Below, in pieces: positions 1 to 6,326 of a stretch of 7,896 nt of DNA (positions within the stretch are counted from its first letter, which is position 1; each line of letters begins with the position of its first letter). The notes beneath the pieces were generated by a model, which made no database searches, had not been told where the DNA came from, and was given only the letters and a program-made list of their open reading frames with translations. The DNA comes from an uncultured Varibaculum sp. (GTDB taxonomy: Bacteria; Actinomycetota; Actinomycetes; Actinomycetales; Actinomycetaceae), in NCBI GenBank assembly GCA_947255165.1, contig CAMYFZ010000070.1:1-7896 (forward strand). Reading direction: 5' to 3'. The translations under genes and the position numbers were made by a program.

Positions 1-115
1 TATTTACAAACAGCTGCCCAACCTTTTCTTCCAGGCTCATGCCGGCAATCGTGTCCCGCACCCACTTGGCGTCCTCATCGCTGAGGCTATAAGGTTTAGC
101 GCTTAAATCAACCAT
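1..115 (-). CDS. Glycoside hydrolase family 3 enzyme, N-terminal fragment (cut by window edge)
   Basis: Reading leftward from the ATG at 115-113 gives 38 codons with no stop before the window ends. The peptide carries an aromatic/charged helix (KWVRDTIAG) followed by MSLEEKVGQLFV. This 'M-(S/T)-L-E-E-K-(V/I)-G-Q-L-F' block is the signature at the start of the (beta/alpha)8 domain of family GH3 (beta-glucosidases, beta-N-acetylhexosaminidases, beta-xylosidases). There is no signal peptide, so it is probably cytoplasmic. An AAAGGA Shine-Dalgarno lies five to six bases upstream. The gene follows the sugar symporter by 36 bp on the same strand, so the two are very likely co-transcribed. The enzyme would then act on an imported glycoside. 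Substrate cannot be decided from the N-terminus: the catalytic Asp and the KH(F/I)PGDG motif of the N-acetylglucosaminidase subgroup lie outside the window. Confidence 0.85.
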   Translation of the reverse strand, partial: MVDLSAKPYSLSDEDAKWVRDTIAGMSLEEKVGQLFVN

Positions 116-117
116 GT

Positions 118-141
118 GTTTCCTTTCTAGGAGTTTCCTTT
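118..141 (-). promoter_or_regulatory. Duplicated Shine-Dalgarno of the GH3 gene
   Basis: The 9-mer GTTTCCTTT occurs at 118-126 and again at 133-141 (AAAGGAAAC on the coding strand), 15 bp apart. The copy nearest the ATG is at normal ribosome-binding distance. The distal copy forms part of the perfect palindrome CCTTTAAAGG (137-146). No terminator is seen in this 36-bp gap, which supports co-transcription with the symporter gene. Confidence 0.5.
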
Positions 142-151
142 AAAGGGGTGT

Positions 152-1717
152 TTAGTCTTGAGCAGGGAATTGAAGATCCTCATCAGCGAGTGCCTTCACA
201 TCCACTTCAGCAAGCGGTGAGATGTCCTCCGGGGAGATTTCTGCTGCGACCGGGGCACCATCCTGCTTAGCCTTCTCGGCCTTCTTGGCAGCGTGACGCT
301 GGCGCAGTGCCTCGGTATTGGCCATAACCTGTTTGCGACTCAGGGGGTAGAGGAAGAGGAAGATTAGACCTACAACCACAATTAGAATGGCGGGAACTAA
401 TAGGTAGAGAGTATAAATGCCCTGCCGAGTGGCCTCTGATTGGTGGCCTCCGGCTTTTGCAAGTTCCGCATCGTAACCCACCGCGTTAATGGCGAAGCCT
501 ACCAGCCAGCCCGCCAAAGCTTGACCAAGTTTGCGAGCCCAGGAGTAGATGGCGTAGACCGTGCCGTCGTCACGTTCCCCGCTCTTAAGTTCCTGATAAT
601 CTAGCACGTCAGTTAGCACTGCCCAAATCAGGATATTGAAGGTATTGGGCCCCATCTGGATAAAGAAGAGGATTACTACGAAAACAATCGCGCTCTTGAT
701 ACTGAGCATCCAGGTTAGGAAGCAGATAGCGGAAGTAAAGAACATGGCGCCAACAATGATTTCTTTCTTCCCTAGCTTCATCGCCACTGGGGTGGCAATG
801 ATGGAGAGCAAGAATACCGGCACAACTGAAACTATCTGACCGGTGCTCATCATCCCGGCGTTTTCGAAGTAGTCTTTCCATAGGTAGGCCAGGGTGCCGC
901 TCATCAAGAAGGTTGCCAGCAGGAACAATATGGCTCCTAGTACCAACGCCCATAGCGGTCGGTTGGTCAGCAGGGTTTTTAGGAATCCCTGAGTATCGAC
1001 ACCTTTAGCTTTTTCAGCAGCGATTTCTTCGCGGGTCTTGCGCTCAAAAACAATCCGTTCGGTGACCATCGAGTAGCAGGCCAAGTAGCAAAGAATTGCA
1101 CAAATTCCGCAGACAATAGCGGAAGCAGCCATGCGGGTAGCGTCTACCTTATTGTTGACAAAAATCACATGCGGCAGCACGGAGGAAATCAGTAGTACTG
1201 CCAACTGGCCGCCTACAGATCGGAATACGGACAGCGAGGTGCGGTGCTTAGGATCATCGGAGATAACCGCCGCCATAGAACCGTAGGGAATATTAATCGA
1301 GGTGTAGAAAATCGAACCCCAGATAAAGTAGGTAACTGCCATATAGGTGACACGAACTGTATAGCTGGAATCCACTACGAAGGGCATATACATCATGGTG
1401 GAGGCCAGGGTTACCGGGATGCACATCCGCAGAATCCAGGGACGGAAACGCCCTCTTTTTCCGGGCTTGAGCAGATCCAGTAGACGTCCCATACCCACAT
1501 CGGTAAAGGCGTCCACAATCCGTGCTGCCAGGAACAAAGTTCCCACGTGAACAGGATTGATGCCCATGACATCGGTGTAGAACACCATAAAGAACAGCAT
1601 TTGGAGTATAAAGGTGAAGTCGTTTCCAAAATCACCGAACATATAGCCTAGCTTGTCCTTTATTCCGAAGGGACGTTTCATCGGTGCAGATGCGGTTGGG
1701 GGTTGTGAATTCGTCAT
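152..1717 (-). CDS. GPH-family (MFS) glycoside:cation symporter, probable glucuronide importer
   Basis: This 521-residue membrane protein resembles the glycoside-pentoside-hexuronide:cation symporters (MFS_2; UidB/GusB, MelB, XynP). After a short hydrophilic N-terminus comes PFGIKDKLGYMFGDFGNDF (about 16-34). The family motif D69-A-F-T-D73-V-G-M-G-R lies before K-R-G-R-F-R-P-W (88-95). The second-half motif D370-V-L-D-Y-Q-E with G-E-R-D-D-G-T (380-386) is also intact. About twelve hydrophobic segments are visible between residues 33 and 458, with a charged central loop near 219-247. The tail after 460 is long (about 60 residues) and acidic/Lys-rich, longer than in UidB (about 457 aa total). 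The start at 1717 is chosen for its AAAGGA Shine-Dalgarno six bases upstream; Met13 has none. Divergence from a beta-glucuronidase gene with shared operators suggests glucuronide import, but family members differ in substrate. Oligosaccharides or other glycosides remain possible. Confidence 0.88.
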   Translation of the reverse strand: MTNSQPPTASAPMKRPFGIKDKLGYMFGDFGNDFTFILQMLFFMVFYTDVMGINPVHVGTLFLAARIVDAFTDVGMGRLLDLLKPGKRGRFRPWILRMCIPVTLASTMMYMPFVVDSSYTVRVTYMAVTYFIWGSIFYTSINIPYGSMAAVISDDPKHRTSLSVFRSVGGQLAVLLISSVLPHVIFVNNKVDATRMAASAIVCGICAILCYLACYSMVTERIVFERKTREEIAAEKAKGVDTQGFLKTLLTNRPLWALVLGAILFLLATFLMSGTLAYLWKDYFENAGMMSTGQIVSVVPVFLLSIIATPVAMKLGKKEIIVGAMFFTSAICFLTWMLSIKSAIVFVVILFFIQMGPNTFNILIWAVLTDVLDYQELKSGERDDGTVYAIYSWARKLGQALAGWLVGFAINAVGYDAELAKAGGHQSEATRQGIYTLYLLVPAILIVVVGLIFLFLYPLSRKQVMANTEALRQRHAAKKAEKAKQDGAPVAAEISPEDISPLAEVDVKALADEDLQFPAQD

Positions 1718-1721
1718 TGAA

Positions 1722-1737
1722 GTTCCTTTGTTCCTTT
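1722..1737 (-). promoter_or_regulatory. Tandem duplicated Shine-Dalgarno of the symporter gene
   Basis: GTTCCTTT is repeated exactly head to tail at 1722-1729 and 1730-1737, reading AAAGGAAC AAAGGAAC on the mRNA. The copy at 1722-1729 puts AAAGGA six bases before the ATG. The second copy lies one repeat unit upstream. The same doubling is seen before the downstream GH3 gene. Confidence 0.5.
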
Positions 1738-1823
1738 TGGTCCCACCGGGACAGTAGCAGCGGTGCTAGCGCCCTCTGTGGGTTTCCCAAGCGGGATGTC
1801 TCAATCTTTTCATGTAAACCGGC

Positions 1824-1852
1824 AATAAAATGGCTGTTGCCAAAAATTGCAA
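1824..1852 (-). promoter_or_regulatory. Candidate promoter of the symporter-GH3 operon
   Basis: On the leftward strand TTGCAA (1852-1847) is followed after 17 bp by TTTATT (1829-1824). This is a fair match to a housekeeping -35/-10 pair. It predicts a leader of about 100 nt before the ATG at 1717. The -35 box lies inside the first 18-bp dyad, as expected for repression by steric block. Assignment is by eye only. Confidence 0.35.
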
Positions 1853-1865
1853 AAGCGTTTCGGCA
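1848..1865. promoter_or_regulatory. Putative LacI-family operator O1
   Basis: TGCAAAAGCGTTTCGGCA is an 18-bp dyad of the form TGCnnAAnCGnTTnnGCA. The central CG step and AA/TT flanks are usual in operators of LacI-family repressors. It overlaps the -35 box of the candidate symporter promoter. The regulator is most likely the LacI-family protein encoded at 3876-4877. Confidence 0.55.
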
Positions 1866-1868
1866 TAC

Positions 1869-1886
1869 TGCAGGCGAAAGCGTGCA
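1869..1886. promoter_or_regulatory. Putative second operator O2 (TGC-N12-GCA dyad)
   Basis: TGCAGGCGAAAGCGTGCA has the same outer frame and length as O1 and extends to ACTGCA (1867-1872) / TGCAGT (1883-1888). Its centre is 21 bp, two helical turns, from the centre of O1. Its middle is GAAA-centred rather than CG-centred, so it may be a weaker or different site. As RNA it could form a stem capped by a GAAA tetraloop with one G-G mismatch, but it probably lies upstream of both transcripts. Confidence 0.45.
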
Positions 1887-1896
1887 GTTAAGCATT

Positions 1897-1925
1897 TTGG
1901 CAACTTTTGGCAACTTCTGTGCTAG
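1897..1925 (+). promoter_or_regulatory. Weak candidate promoter of the beta-glucuronidase gene
   Basis: TTGGCA (1897-1902) is followed after 17 bp by TGCTAG (1920-1925), a poor -10 box. The leader would be about 90 nt. An alternative -35 TTGGCA lies at 1907-1912 without a convincing partner. A weak -10 would fit dependence on an activator bound at the 10-bp repeats, but this is speculative. Confidence 0.22.
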
Positions 1926-2010
1926 GGGTGGTTTTTCTGATTCCATTGAGGTTAGCAGGCAAAGCAGCCTGGTTTTAACTACAAGCCCCTAGAAATAGCG
2001 AAGCAGCAGT

Positions 2011-2016
2011 AAGGAG
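2011..2016 (+). promoter_or_regulatory. Shine-Dalgarno of the beta-glucuronidase gene
   Basis: AAGGAG lies seven bases before the ATG at 2024. It is the strongest ribosome-binding site in the window and fixes the start. Confidence 0.85.
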
Positions 2017-2023
2017 CCGCTAA

Positions 2024-3805
2024 ATGTTAACAGTTCGAGAATCATCGTCCCGTAGTGTTTTTGACCTAGATGGGATCTGGGACTTTAAAATTGATAAAGA
2101 CAACCAAGGCGTAGAGCAAGGTTGGTTTAAAGCACCTCTGTCGGAATCCTCGCCAATGCCCGTGCCGGCCTCGTACAACGATGTAGTAACCGATACTGAC
2201 CAGCGGGACCACGTTGGATACCTGTGGTACCAACGAGAGGTACGGGTTCCCCGCAAATTAGGTAGCGACCGCCTGGTGCTGCGCTTTGGCTCTGCCACTC
2301 ACGCCGCTATTGTTTGGGTAGACGACAATGAAGTTATGCGTCACCAGGGGGGATACCTTCCCTTTGAAGCAGATATTACAGACAATATCGCTGGAAAAGA
2401 AACTTTCCGTTTAACTGTGGCGGTAGATAACCGTCTGGCGTGGAGTACCATTCCTCCGGGTTACGTCTCCACCGACTCTACCGGTAAGCGCGTCCAGACC
2501 TACTTCCACGACTTCTATAACTATGCCGGGATTCACCGCAGCGTGAAGCTTTATACCCGCCCCGAAACCTACGTTAAAGACATCACTGTGGTCACCGAGA
2601 TTGAAGGAACCACCGGAATCGTGAAATATGACGTAGTGACCGGTGGTAGCGGGGATGTGTCCGTAAACTTGAAGTGTGCCTGTGGCAAGGTCGTGGCCAG
2701 TGCCGAGGGAGCGCAGGGTGAGCTCCGGGTAGAAGATGCACATTTCTGGGCTCCGGGAGATGGATACCTCTATACCCTGGAGGTACACGCCGGAGAAGAC
2801 GTGTATCCGCAAACCGTGGGAATCCGTACTGTAGAGGTCAAGGACTCGCAGTTCCTGATTAACGGTAAGCCTTTCTATTTCCGCGGTTACGGCCGTCACG
2901 AAGACAATACTGTGCGCGGTAAAGCTCACGATGACGTGATGATGGTTCATGACTTTGAACTGATGAAGTGGCAGGGAGCTAACTCTTTCCGTACCTCTCA
3001 CTATCCTTATGCTGAAGAAGTCATGGATTATGCTGACCGGATGGGCTTTGTAGTCATTGACGAGACTCCAGCAGTGGGTATGAACACCGGGCTTGCCGGA
3101 GGAATCTTTGGGGAGCAAGGCTTCAAGACCTTCTCTCCGGAGACCATTAACGAAAAAACTCAGGAAGCACATCGCCGGGAAATCGAAGGTTTGATTGCTC
3201 GCGACAAGAACCATCCCTGTGTGGTCCTCTGGGCGATTGCGAATGAGCCGGAAACTAACACTCCCGAATCCCGGGAGTACTTCGAGCCCTTGGCTGCCGC
3301 CGCCAAAGCGGCTGACCCCACTCGGCCGGTGGGTTATGTGAACGTGATGCTCTCCCCGCCAGAAGTTGAAAAGATTACCGATTTCTTCGATGTGATTATG
3401 CTAAACCGCTACTACGGTTGGTATGTCAATACCGGGAACTTGGCAGATGCCGAAAATGCGCTGCGTAACGAGGTGAAAGGGTGGATTAAGGACTACCCGG
3501 GCAAACCAATTCTCTTCACCGAATACGGACCGGACACTATGCCGGGTCAAGCGGACTTGTATCGTCGTCCCTGGTCGGAGGAATTTCAAGTCGATATGCT
3601 CTCCATGTTCCACCGGGTATTTGACGACACTCCAGAAATCGTTGGTGAACAGATGTGGAACTTTGCTGACTTCCTGACCATACCGGGAATCATGCGGGTA
3701 GGTGGCAATAAGAAGGGAATGTTCACTCGCGATCGTGATCCCAAGCCGGCTGCCTATGTAGTTAGGGAACGTTGGTTAGCAAAGAAAAAGGAACAAGGCT
3801 GCTAA
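2024..3805 (+). CDS. uidA: Beta-glucuronidase, glycoside hydrolase family 2
   Basis: This protein hydrolyses beta-D-glucuronides to glucuronate plus aglycone. Its 593 residues align end to end with E. coli UidA (603 aa): a sugar-binding jelly-roll domain (about 13-180), an immunoglobulin-like domain (about 181-272) and a TIM barrel (about 273-593). The acid/base Glu is E408 in AIANEP, and the nucleophile is E500 in FTEYGPD. The glucuronate-carboxylate-binding N-x-K pair is N562/K564 in GGNKKG, which separates true glucuronidases from beta-galactosidases. Other conserved blocks are GRHED (290-294), RTSHYPYAEE (323-332), LNRYYGWY (460-467) and EQMWNFADF (542-550). The active-site loop after residue 353 is nearly as long as in E. 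coli, suggesting a Loop-1 type enzyme able to take small-molecule glucuronides. No signal peptide is visible, so it is cytoplasmic and depends on an importer, probably the divergent symporter. The downstream LacI-family gene follows after 70 bp. Confidence 0.97.
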   Translation: MLTVRESSSRSVFDLDGIWDFKIDKDNQGVEQGWFKAPLSESSPMPVPASYNDVVTDTDQRDHVGYLWYQREVRVPRKLGSDRLVLRFGSATHAAIVWVDDNEVMRHQGGYLPFEADITDNIAGKETFRLTVAVDNRLAWSTIPPGYVSTDSTGKRVQTYFHDFYNYAGIHRSVKLYTRPETYVKDITVVTEIEGTTGIVKYDVVTGGSGDVSVNLKCACGKVVASAEGAQGELRVEDAHFWAPGDGYLYTLEVHAGEDVYPQTVGIRTVEVKDSQFLINGKPFYFRGYGRHEDNTVRGKAHDDVMMVHDFELMKWQGANSFRTSHYPYAEEVMDYADRMGFVVIDETPAVGMNTGLAGGIFGEQGFKTFSPETINEKTQEAHRREIEGLIARDKNHPCVVLWAIANEPETNTPESREYFEPLAAAAKAADPTRPVGYVNVMLSPPEVEKITDFFDVIMLNRYYGWYVNTGNLADAENALRNEVKGWIKDYPGKPILFTEYGPDTMPGQADLYRRPWSEEFQVDMLSMFHRVFDDTPEIVGEQMWNFADFLTIPGIMRVGGNKKGMFTRDRDPKPAAYVVRERWLAKKKEQGC

Positions 3806-3825
3806 TTCTGCCGACTAGAGTCAGG

Positions 3826-3831
3826 TATAAA
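3826..3831 (+). promoter_or_regulatory. Possible -10 box for the repressor gene
   Basis: TATAAA in the 70-bp gap after the beta-glucuronidase gene could serve as a -10 element, with a short leader to the ATG at 3876. No good -35 is found. Short inverted repeats surround it (GACT/AGTC at 3813-3822; TTCTGC 3806-3811 / GCAGAA 3834-3839). There is no T-tract, so I do not call a terminator. The TGC-N12-GCA operator is absent here. The repressor gene may be read both from upstream and from this weak site. Confidence 0.25.
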
Positions 3832-3875
3832 TAGCAGAAAGTAGTGCTGAAACAGTTAAACAGAAGAGGGGGGCA

Positions 3876-4877
3876 ATGCCGCATCGCAAGAGAGTCACCA
3901 TTTATGACATAGCTGCAGATGTAGGCGTTGCCCCCTCAACTGTTTCTCGCGCACTATCGCGCCCCGATCGGGTAAGCGCGGACACCGGTGCACGGATTTT
4001 TGCTGCCGCAGAGCGTTTGGGCTATTCCAAGGTTGGTGCTGCTTACAGCGGAGAGGCGCATCTTGCAAAAACTCTTCTATTCGTGGCAGCAGACATAGCT
4101 AATCCGGTGTACGCAGAAATTTCCGCTGGATTTCAGCAGACCGCCAGTGAAGCTGGATATAGCACCCTGATTATCAACACTCAGGAAAGCGGGGCGTTAG
4201 AACACAGAACCATTCAAGGAATCATCGCTAAAGTCGGGGGAGTTGCCTTGGCAGCCTCTCGCCTGGATGCCGGTTCCATCAAGAAGATTGGGAAACAACG
4301 TCCCCTGGTGCTACTCAATCGCTTCATCACCGGTTATACCAGCGTGGTTCCGGAAACCGAGCGGGGGATGATTCACGTTTTTCGCTATTTAAGCGACTTG
4401 GGACACCGCAGTGTTCTCTATATTTCGGGACCCGAAATGTCGTGGGCTAATGCCATTCGCTGGCGAACCGCGACTCAAATTTCTGCCCAGTTTGGTCTCA
4501 CCTTGACTCGCACAGATCATGCTGTTCCTGAGCCGGCATCCGGAGCCGCTGCTTTCAGCGTTTGGAATAATAATCCGACTACTGCGGTGTTGGCTTTCAA
4601 TGATATGTTGGCGGCAGGTTTTATGCGGGAGGCACGCAATAACCAGATACGCATTCCTGAGGACGTGTCGGTGGTGGGTATCGATAACTCCAGTTTGGCA
4701 TCGCTAGTTTCTCCGGAACTATCCTCCCTGACTTCCGCGTCTCTGGAAATCGGTAAGCGGGGTGCTGATTCACTAATCTGGCAGGTCACCCACCGTTCTA
4801 TTCGGGAACGTAAACTTTTGCGACTCCCGATTGATTTTATTCCCCGCGCCTCTACTGGGCCGGCGAAAGATTCTTAA
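3876..4877 (+). CDS. LacI-family transcriptional repressor, probable regulator of the glucuronide locus
   Basis: This 333-residue protein has the standard LacI/GalR layout. The N-terminal helix-turn-helix is at residues 8-28 (IYDIAADVGVAPSTVSRALS), with the third helix ending in RLGY (47-50). A periplasmic-binding-protein-like effector domain follows from about residue 66 (LLFVAADIANPVYAEI...; AFNDMLAAGFMREA; PEDVSVVGIDNS). Length is normal for the family. The ATG is preceded by a GAGG-type ribosome-binding site. It lies 70 bp behind the beta-glucuronidase gene on the same strand, so its likely role is to control this locus through the dyads at 1848-1886, released by a glucuronide or glucuronate effector. 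The hinge is odd: the segment after Y50 reads SKVGAAYSGEAH instead of the usual RPNxxARxLrtG. The minor-groove leucine appears replaced by Gly59. The name uidR/gusR would be by context only, so no symbol is given. Confidence 0.93.
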   Translation: MPHRKRVTIYDIAADVGVAPSTVSRALSRPDRVSADTGARIFAAAERLGYSKVGAAYSGEAHLAKTLLFVAADIANPVYAEISAGFQQTASEAGYSTLIINTQESGALEHRTIQGIIAKVGGVALAASRLDAGSIKKIGKQRPLVLLNRFITGYTSVVPETERGMIHVFRYLSDLGHRSVLYISGPEMSWANAIRWRTATQISAQFGLTLTRTDHAVPEPASGAAAFSVWNNNPTTAVLAFNDMLAAGFMREARNNQIRIPEDVSVVGIDNSSLASLVSPELSSLTSASLEIGKRGADSLIWQVTHRSIRERKLLRLPIDFIPRASTGPAKDS

Positions 4878-4910
4878 CAGGCGGCGGGGTAATCCCTTAG
4901 TATCGGAAAC

Positions 4911-6275
4911 CTAGTTCTTAAAGGAATGTACCAGGGCGGGGATGCGCCCGCCTCGGGCGGCAAAGTTTGCAGAAGAAAACGGGGACACTTCCATAATCGG
5001 TGCCCAGCCTAGTAGCCCCCCAAAATTAGCCTGGTCTCCTACGCCCTTGCCCGGCACCGGAATCACTCGCACCGCCGTAGTTTTTCCGTTAGCCACCCCG
5101 ATTGCGGCCTCATCAGCAATTAATCCGGTAATCGTGGCGGCAGGCGTGTCACCGGGAATCGCGATCATATCCAGGCCCACTGAACAAATAGCGGTCATAG
5201 CTTCCAGTTTTGCCAGGTTTAAGGAACCGCGCTGCACCGCTTGGATCATATTCGCGTCCTCGGATACGGGAATAAACGAACCGGAAAGCCCACCTACCAG
5301 GGAACACGCCATCAAACCGCCTTTTTTAACCGCATCGTTGAGCAGCGCCAGGGCGGCAGTGGTGCCGGGGGCACCCACCGCCTCTACCCCCAGTTCTTCT
5401 AAGATAGCGGCCACCGAATCTCCCACTGCCGGGGTAGGAGCTAGGGATAAATCCACGATCCCGAAGTTCACGCCTAAGCGTTTAGCCACGGTTTGTCCCA
5501 CCAGTTGCCCCATCCGGGTAATCTTGAAAGCTGATTTCTTAATGGCTTCCGCGCATTCTTCAAAAGGACGTCCGCGTACTCCTTCGAGCGCCCTCTCGAT
5601 TACTCCCGGACCAGAAATCCCCACTGACACTACCGCATCCGGTTGACTCACCCCGTGGAAGGCGCCCGCCATAAAGGGATTATCGCCCACGGCATTGGCA
5701 AATACCACCAGTTTCGCCGCCCCAATTCCATCTTGATCAGCGGTTTCCTGCGCAGCGGCAAGCACCTGCTGCCCCATTTTGGCGGTCGCACTCATATTGA
5801 TACCGGTGCGGGTGGAACCGATATTGACCGAAGAACATACGATATCGGTACTGGCCAGCGCCTGGGGAATGGATTCGATTAGCGCCAAATCGCTGCGGGT
5901 CGCGCCCGCCTGCACTAACGCCGAATACCCGCCTACGAAATCCACTCCTACCGCCTTGCCGGCCCGATCGAGCGTCTGTGCAAAGGGCAGGGGATCGTCG
6001 GTGCGGCATGCCGCTGCTATCAGGGAAATCGGGGTGACCGAGAGGCGTTTATTGATAATCGGCACCCCGAACTCGCCCGCGACTTCCTCGGCAGTCGAAA
6101 CCAAGCGGGAGGCAGCGCTTAGAATCCGTTCTTCAATCCGCGCACACGCCCGCTCGATATCGGTGTCTGCGCAGTCTAATAACGACAGACCCAAAGTGAC
6201 GGTGCGTACGTCCAGGTTGTCCTCGGCAATCATCTGTATGGTTTCCAGGATTTCCCCAGTGGTATCGAGCCCCAT
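4911..6275 (-). CDS. PFL family protein, UPF0210 (DUF711)
   Basis: This 454-residue protein matches the UPF0210/DUF711 family essentially over its full length. Conserved blocks include [13 protein letters not shown] (23-35), [15 protein letters not shown] (72-86), [15 protein letters not shown] (147-161), [21 protein letters not shown] (188-208), [16 protein letters not shown] (274-289), [17 protein letters not shown] (304-320) and the C-terminal HSFKN. The family is called 'PFL' for a fold resemblance to pyruvate formate-lyase. I see no RVxGY/F-type glycyl-radical loop, so radical chemistry is not supported. It lacks membrane segments and a signal peptide. Its start at 6275 has a GGGAG ribosome-binding site. 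It lies 51 bp downstream of the ACT-domain gene, the arrangement found in many Firmicutes and Actinobacteria, where the pair is thought to work together. The biochemical role is unknown to me. It converges on the repressor gene across a 33-bp gap with no clear terminator. Confidence 0.93.
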   Translation of the reverse strand: MGLDTTGEILETIQMIAEDNLDVRTVTLGLSLLDCADTDIERACARIEERILSAASRLVSTAEEVAGEFGVPIINKRLSVTPISLIAAACRTDDPLPFAQTLDRAGKAVGVDFVGGYSALVQAGATRSDLALIESIPQALASTDIVCSSVNIGSTRTGINMSATAKMGQQVLAAAQETADQDGIGAAKLVVFANAVGDNPFMAGAFHGVSQPDAVVSVGISGPGVIERALEGVRGRPFEECAEAIKKSAFKITRMGQLVGQTVAKRLGVNFGIVDLSLAPTPAVGDSVAAILEELGVEAVGAPGTTAALALLNDAVKKGGLMACSLVGGLSGSFIPVSEDANMIQAVQRGSLNLAKLEAMTAICSVGLDMIAIPGDTPAATITGLIADEAAIGVANGKTTAVRVIPVPGKGVGDQANFGGLLGWAPIMEVSPFSSANFAARGGRIPALVHSFKN

Positions 6276-6326
6276 GATTCTCCCTTTGTGATTACGGTGC
6301 TTGGACTAGGTCAGCGGCAAGCCGAT

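Larger units (their letters stand above)
1836..1914. repeat. Inverted pair of tandem 10-bp repeats (GTTGCCAAAA)
   Basis: TTTTGGCAAC occurs twice in exact tandem at 1895-1904 and 1905-1914. Its reverse complement GTTGCCAAAA stands at 1836-1845, followed immediately by a degenerate copy ATTGCAAAAG (1846-1855, 7 of 10 matching). The result is two opposed arms of two 10-bp units each, separated by 39 bp that contain most of the two TGC-N12-GCA dyads. A 10-bp period places each unit on the same DNA face, a layout typical of protein-binding direct repeats. The tandem on the right also supplies TTGGCA -35-like hexamers. Confidence 0.7.
1718..2023. promoter_or_regulatory. Divergent control region between symporter and beta-glucuronidase genes
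   Basis: This 306-bp stretch has no credible gene. The open frames crossing it have no ribosome-binding site and no recognisable product. It holds both promoters of the locus, two 18-bp dyads (1848-1865 and 1869-1886), inverted pairs of 10-bp repeats (1836-1855 against 1895-1914), and the ribosome-binding sites of both flanking genes. On the symporter side there is also a GC-rich 5-bp stem (GTCCC 1740-1744 / GGGAC 1748-1752). In the leftward leader this stem sits just upstream of the Shine-Dalgarno and might influence translation. The 1920-2010 part contains only a short inverted repeat, CAGGC/GCCTG (1956-1960 / 1967-1971). Confidence 0.8.

Noticed and set aside
1867..1888. Hairpin with GAAA tetraloop as a terminator or riboswitch stem.
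   Set aside because: There is no T-tract, and the position lies upstream of both predicted transcripts. An operator dyad explains the symmetry better.
1632..1992. Open frames of about 100 codons crossing the divergent control region on both strands.
   Set aside because: They overlap promoters, dyads and the symporter start, and encode no recognisable protein.
2411..3214. A 267-codon open frame on the - strand inside the beta-glucuronidase gene.
   Set aside because: The GH2 frame is certain from its full-length family match; the antisense product resembles nothing and has no start signals.
4878..4910. Bidirectional terminator expected between the convergent repressor and UPF0210 genes.
   Set aside because: Only a very short GGG-TAAT-CCC symmetry is present, with no adequate stem or T-run.
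4942..5646. A 234-codon open frame on the + strand opposite the UPF0210 gene (and others at 5643-6291).
   Set aside because: They lie wholly antisense to a strongly conserved family protein. Their Pro/Ser/Ala/Thr-rich composition is typical of shadow frames, and they lack ribosome-binding sites.
4911..6275. Glycyl-radical enzyme (pyruvate formate-lyase) because of the PFL family name.
   Set aside because: No C-terminal RVxGY/F glycyl-radical motif is seen, and the length is about 454 residues rather than about 750.
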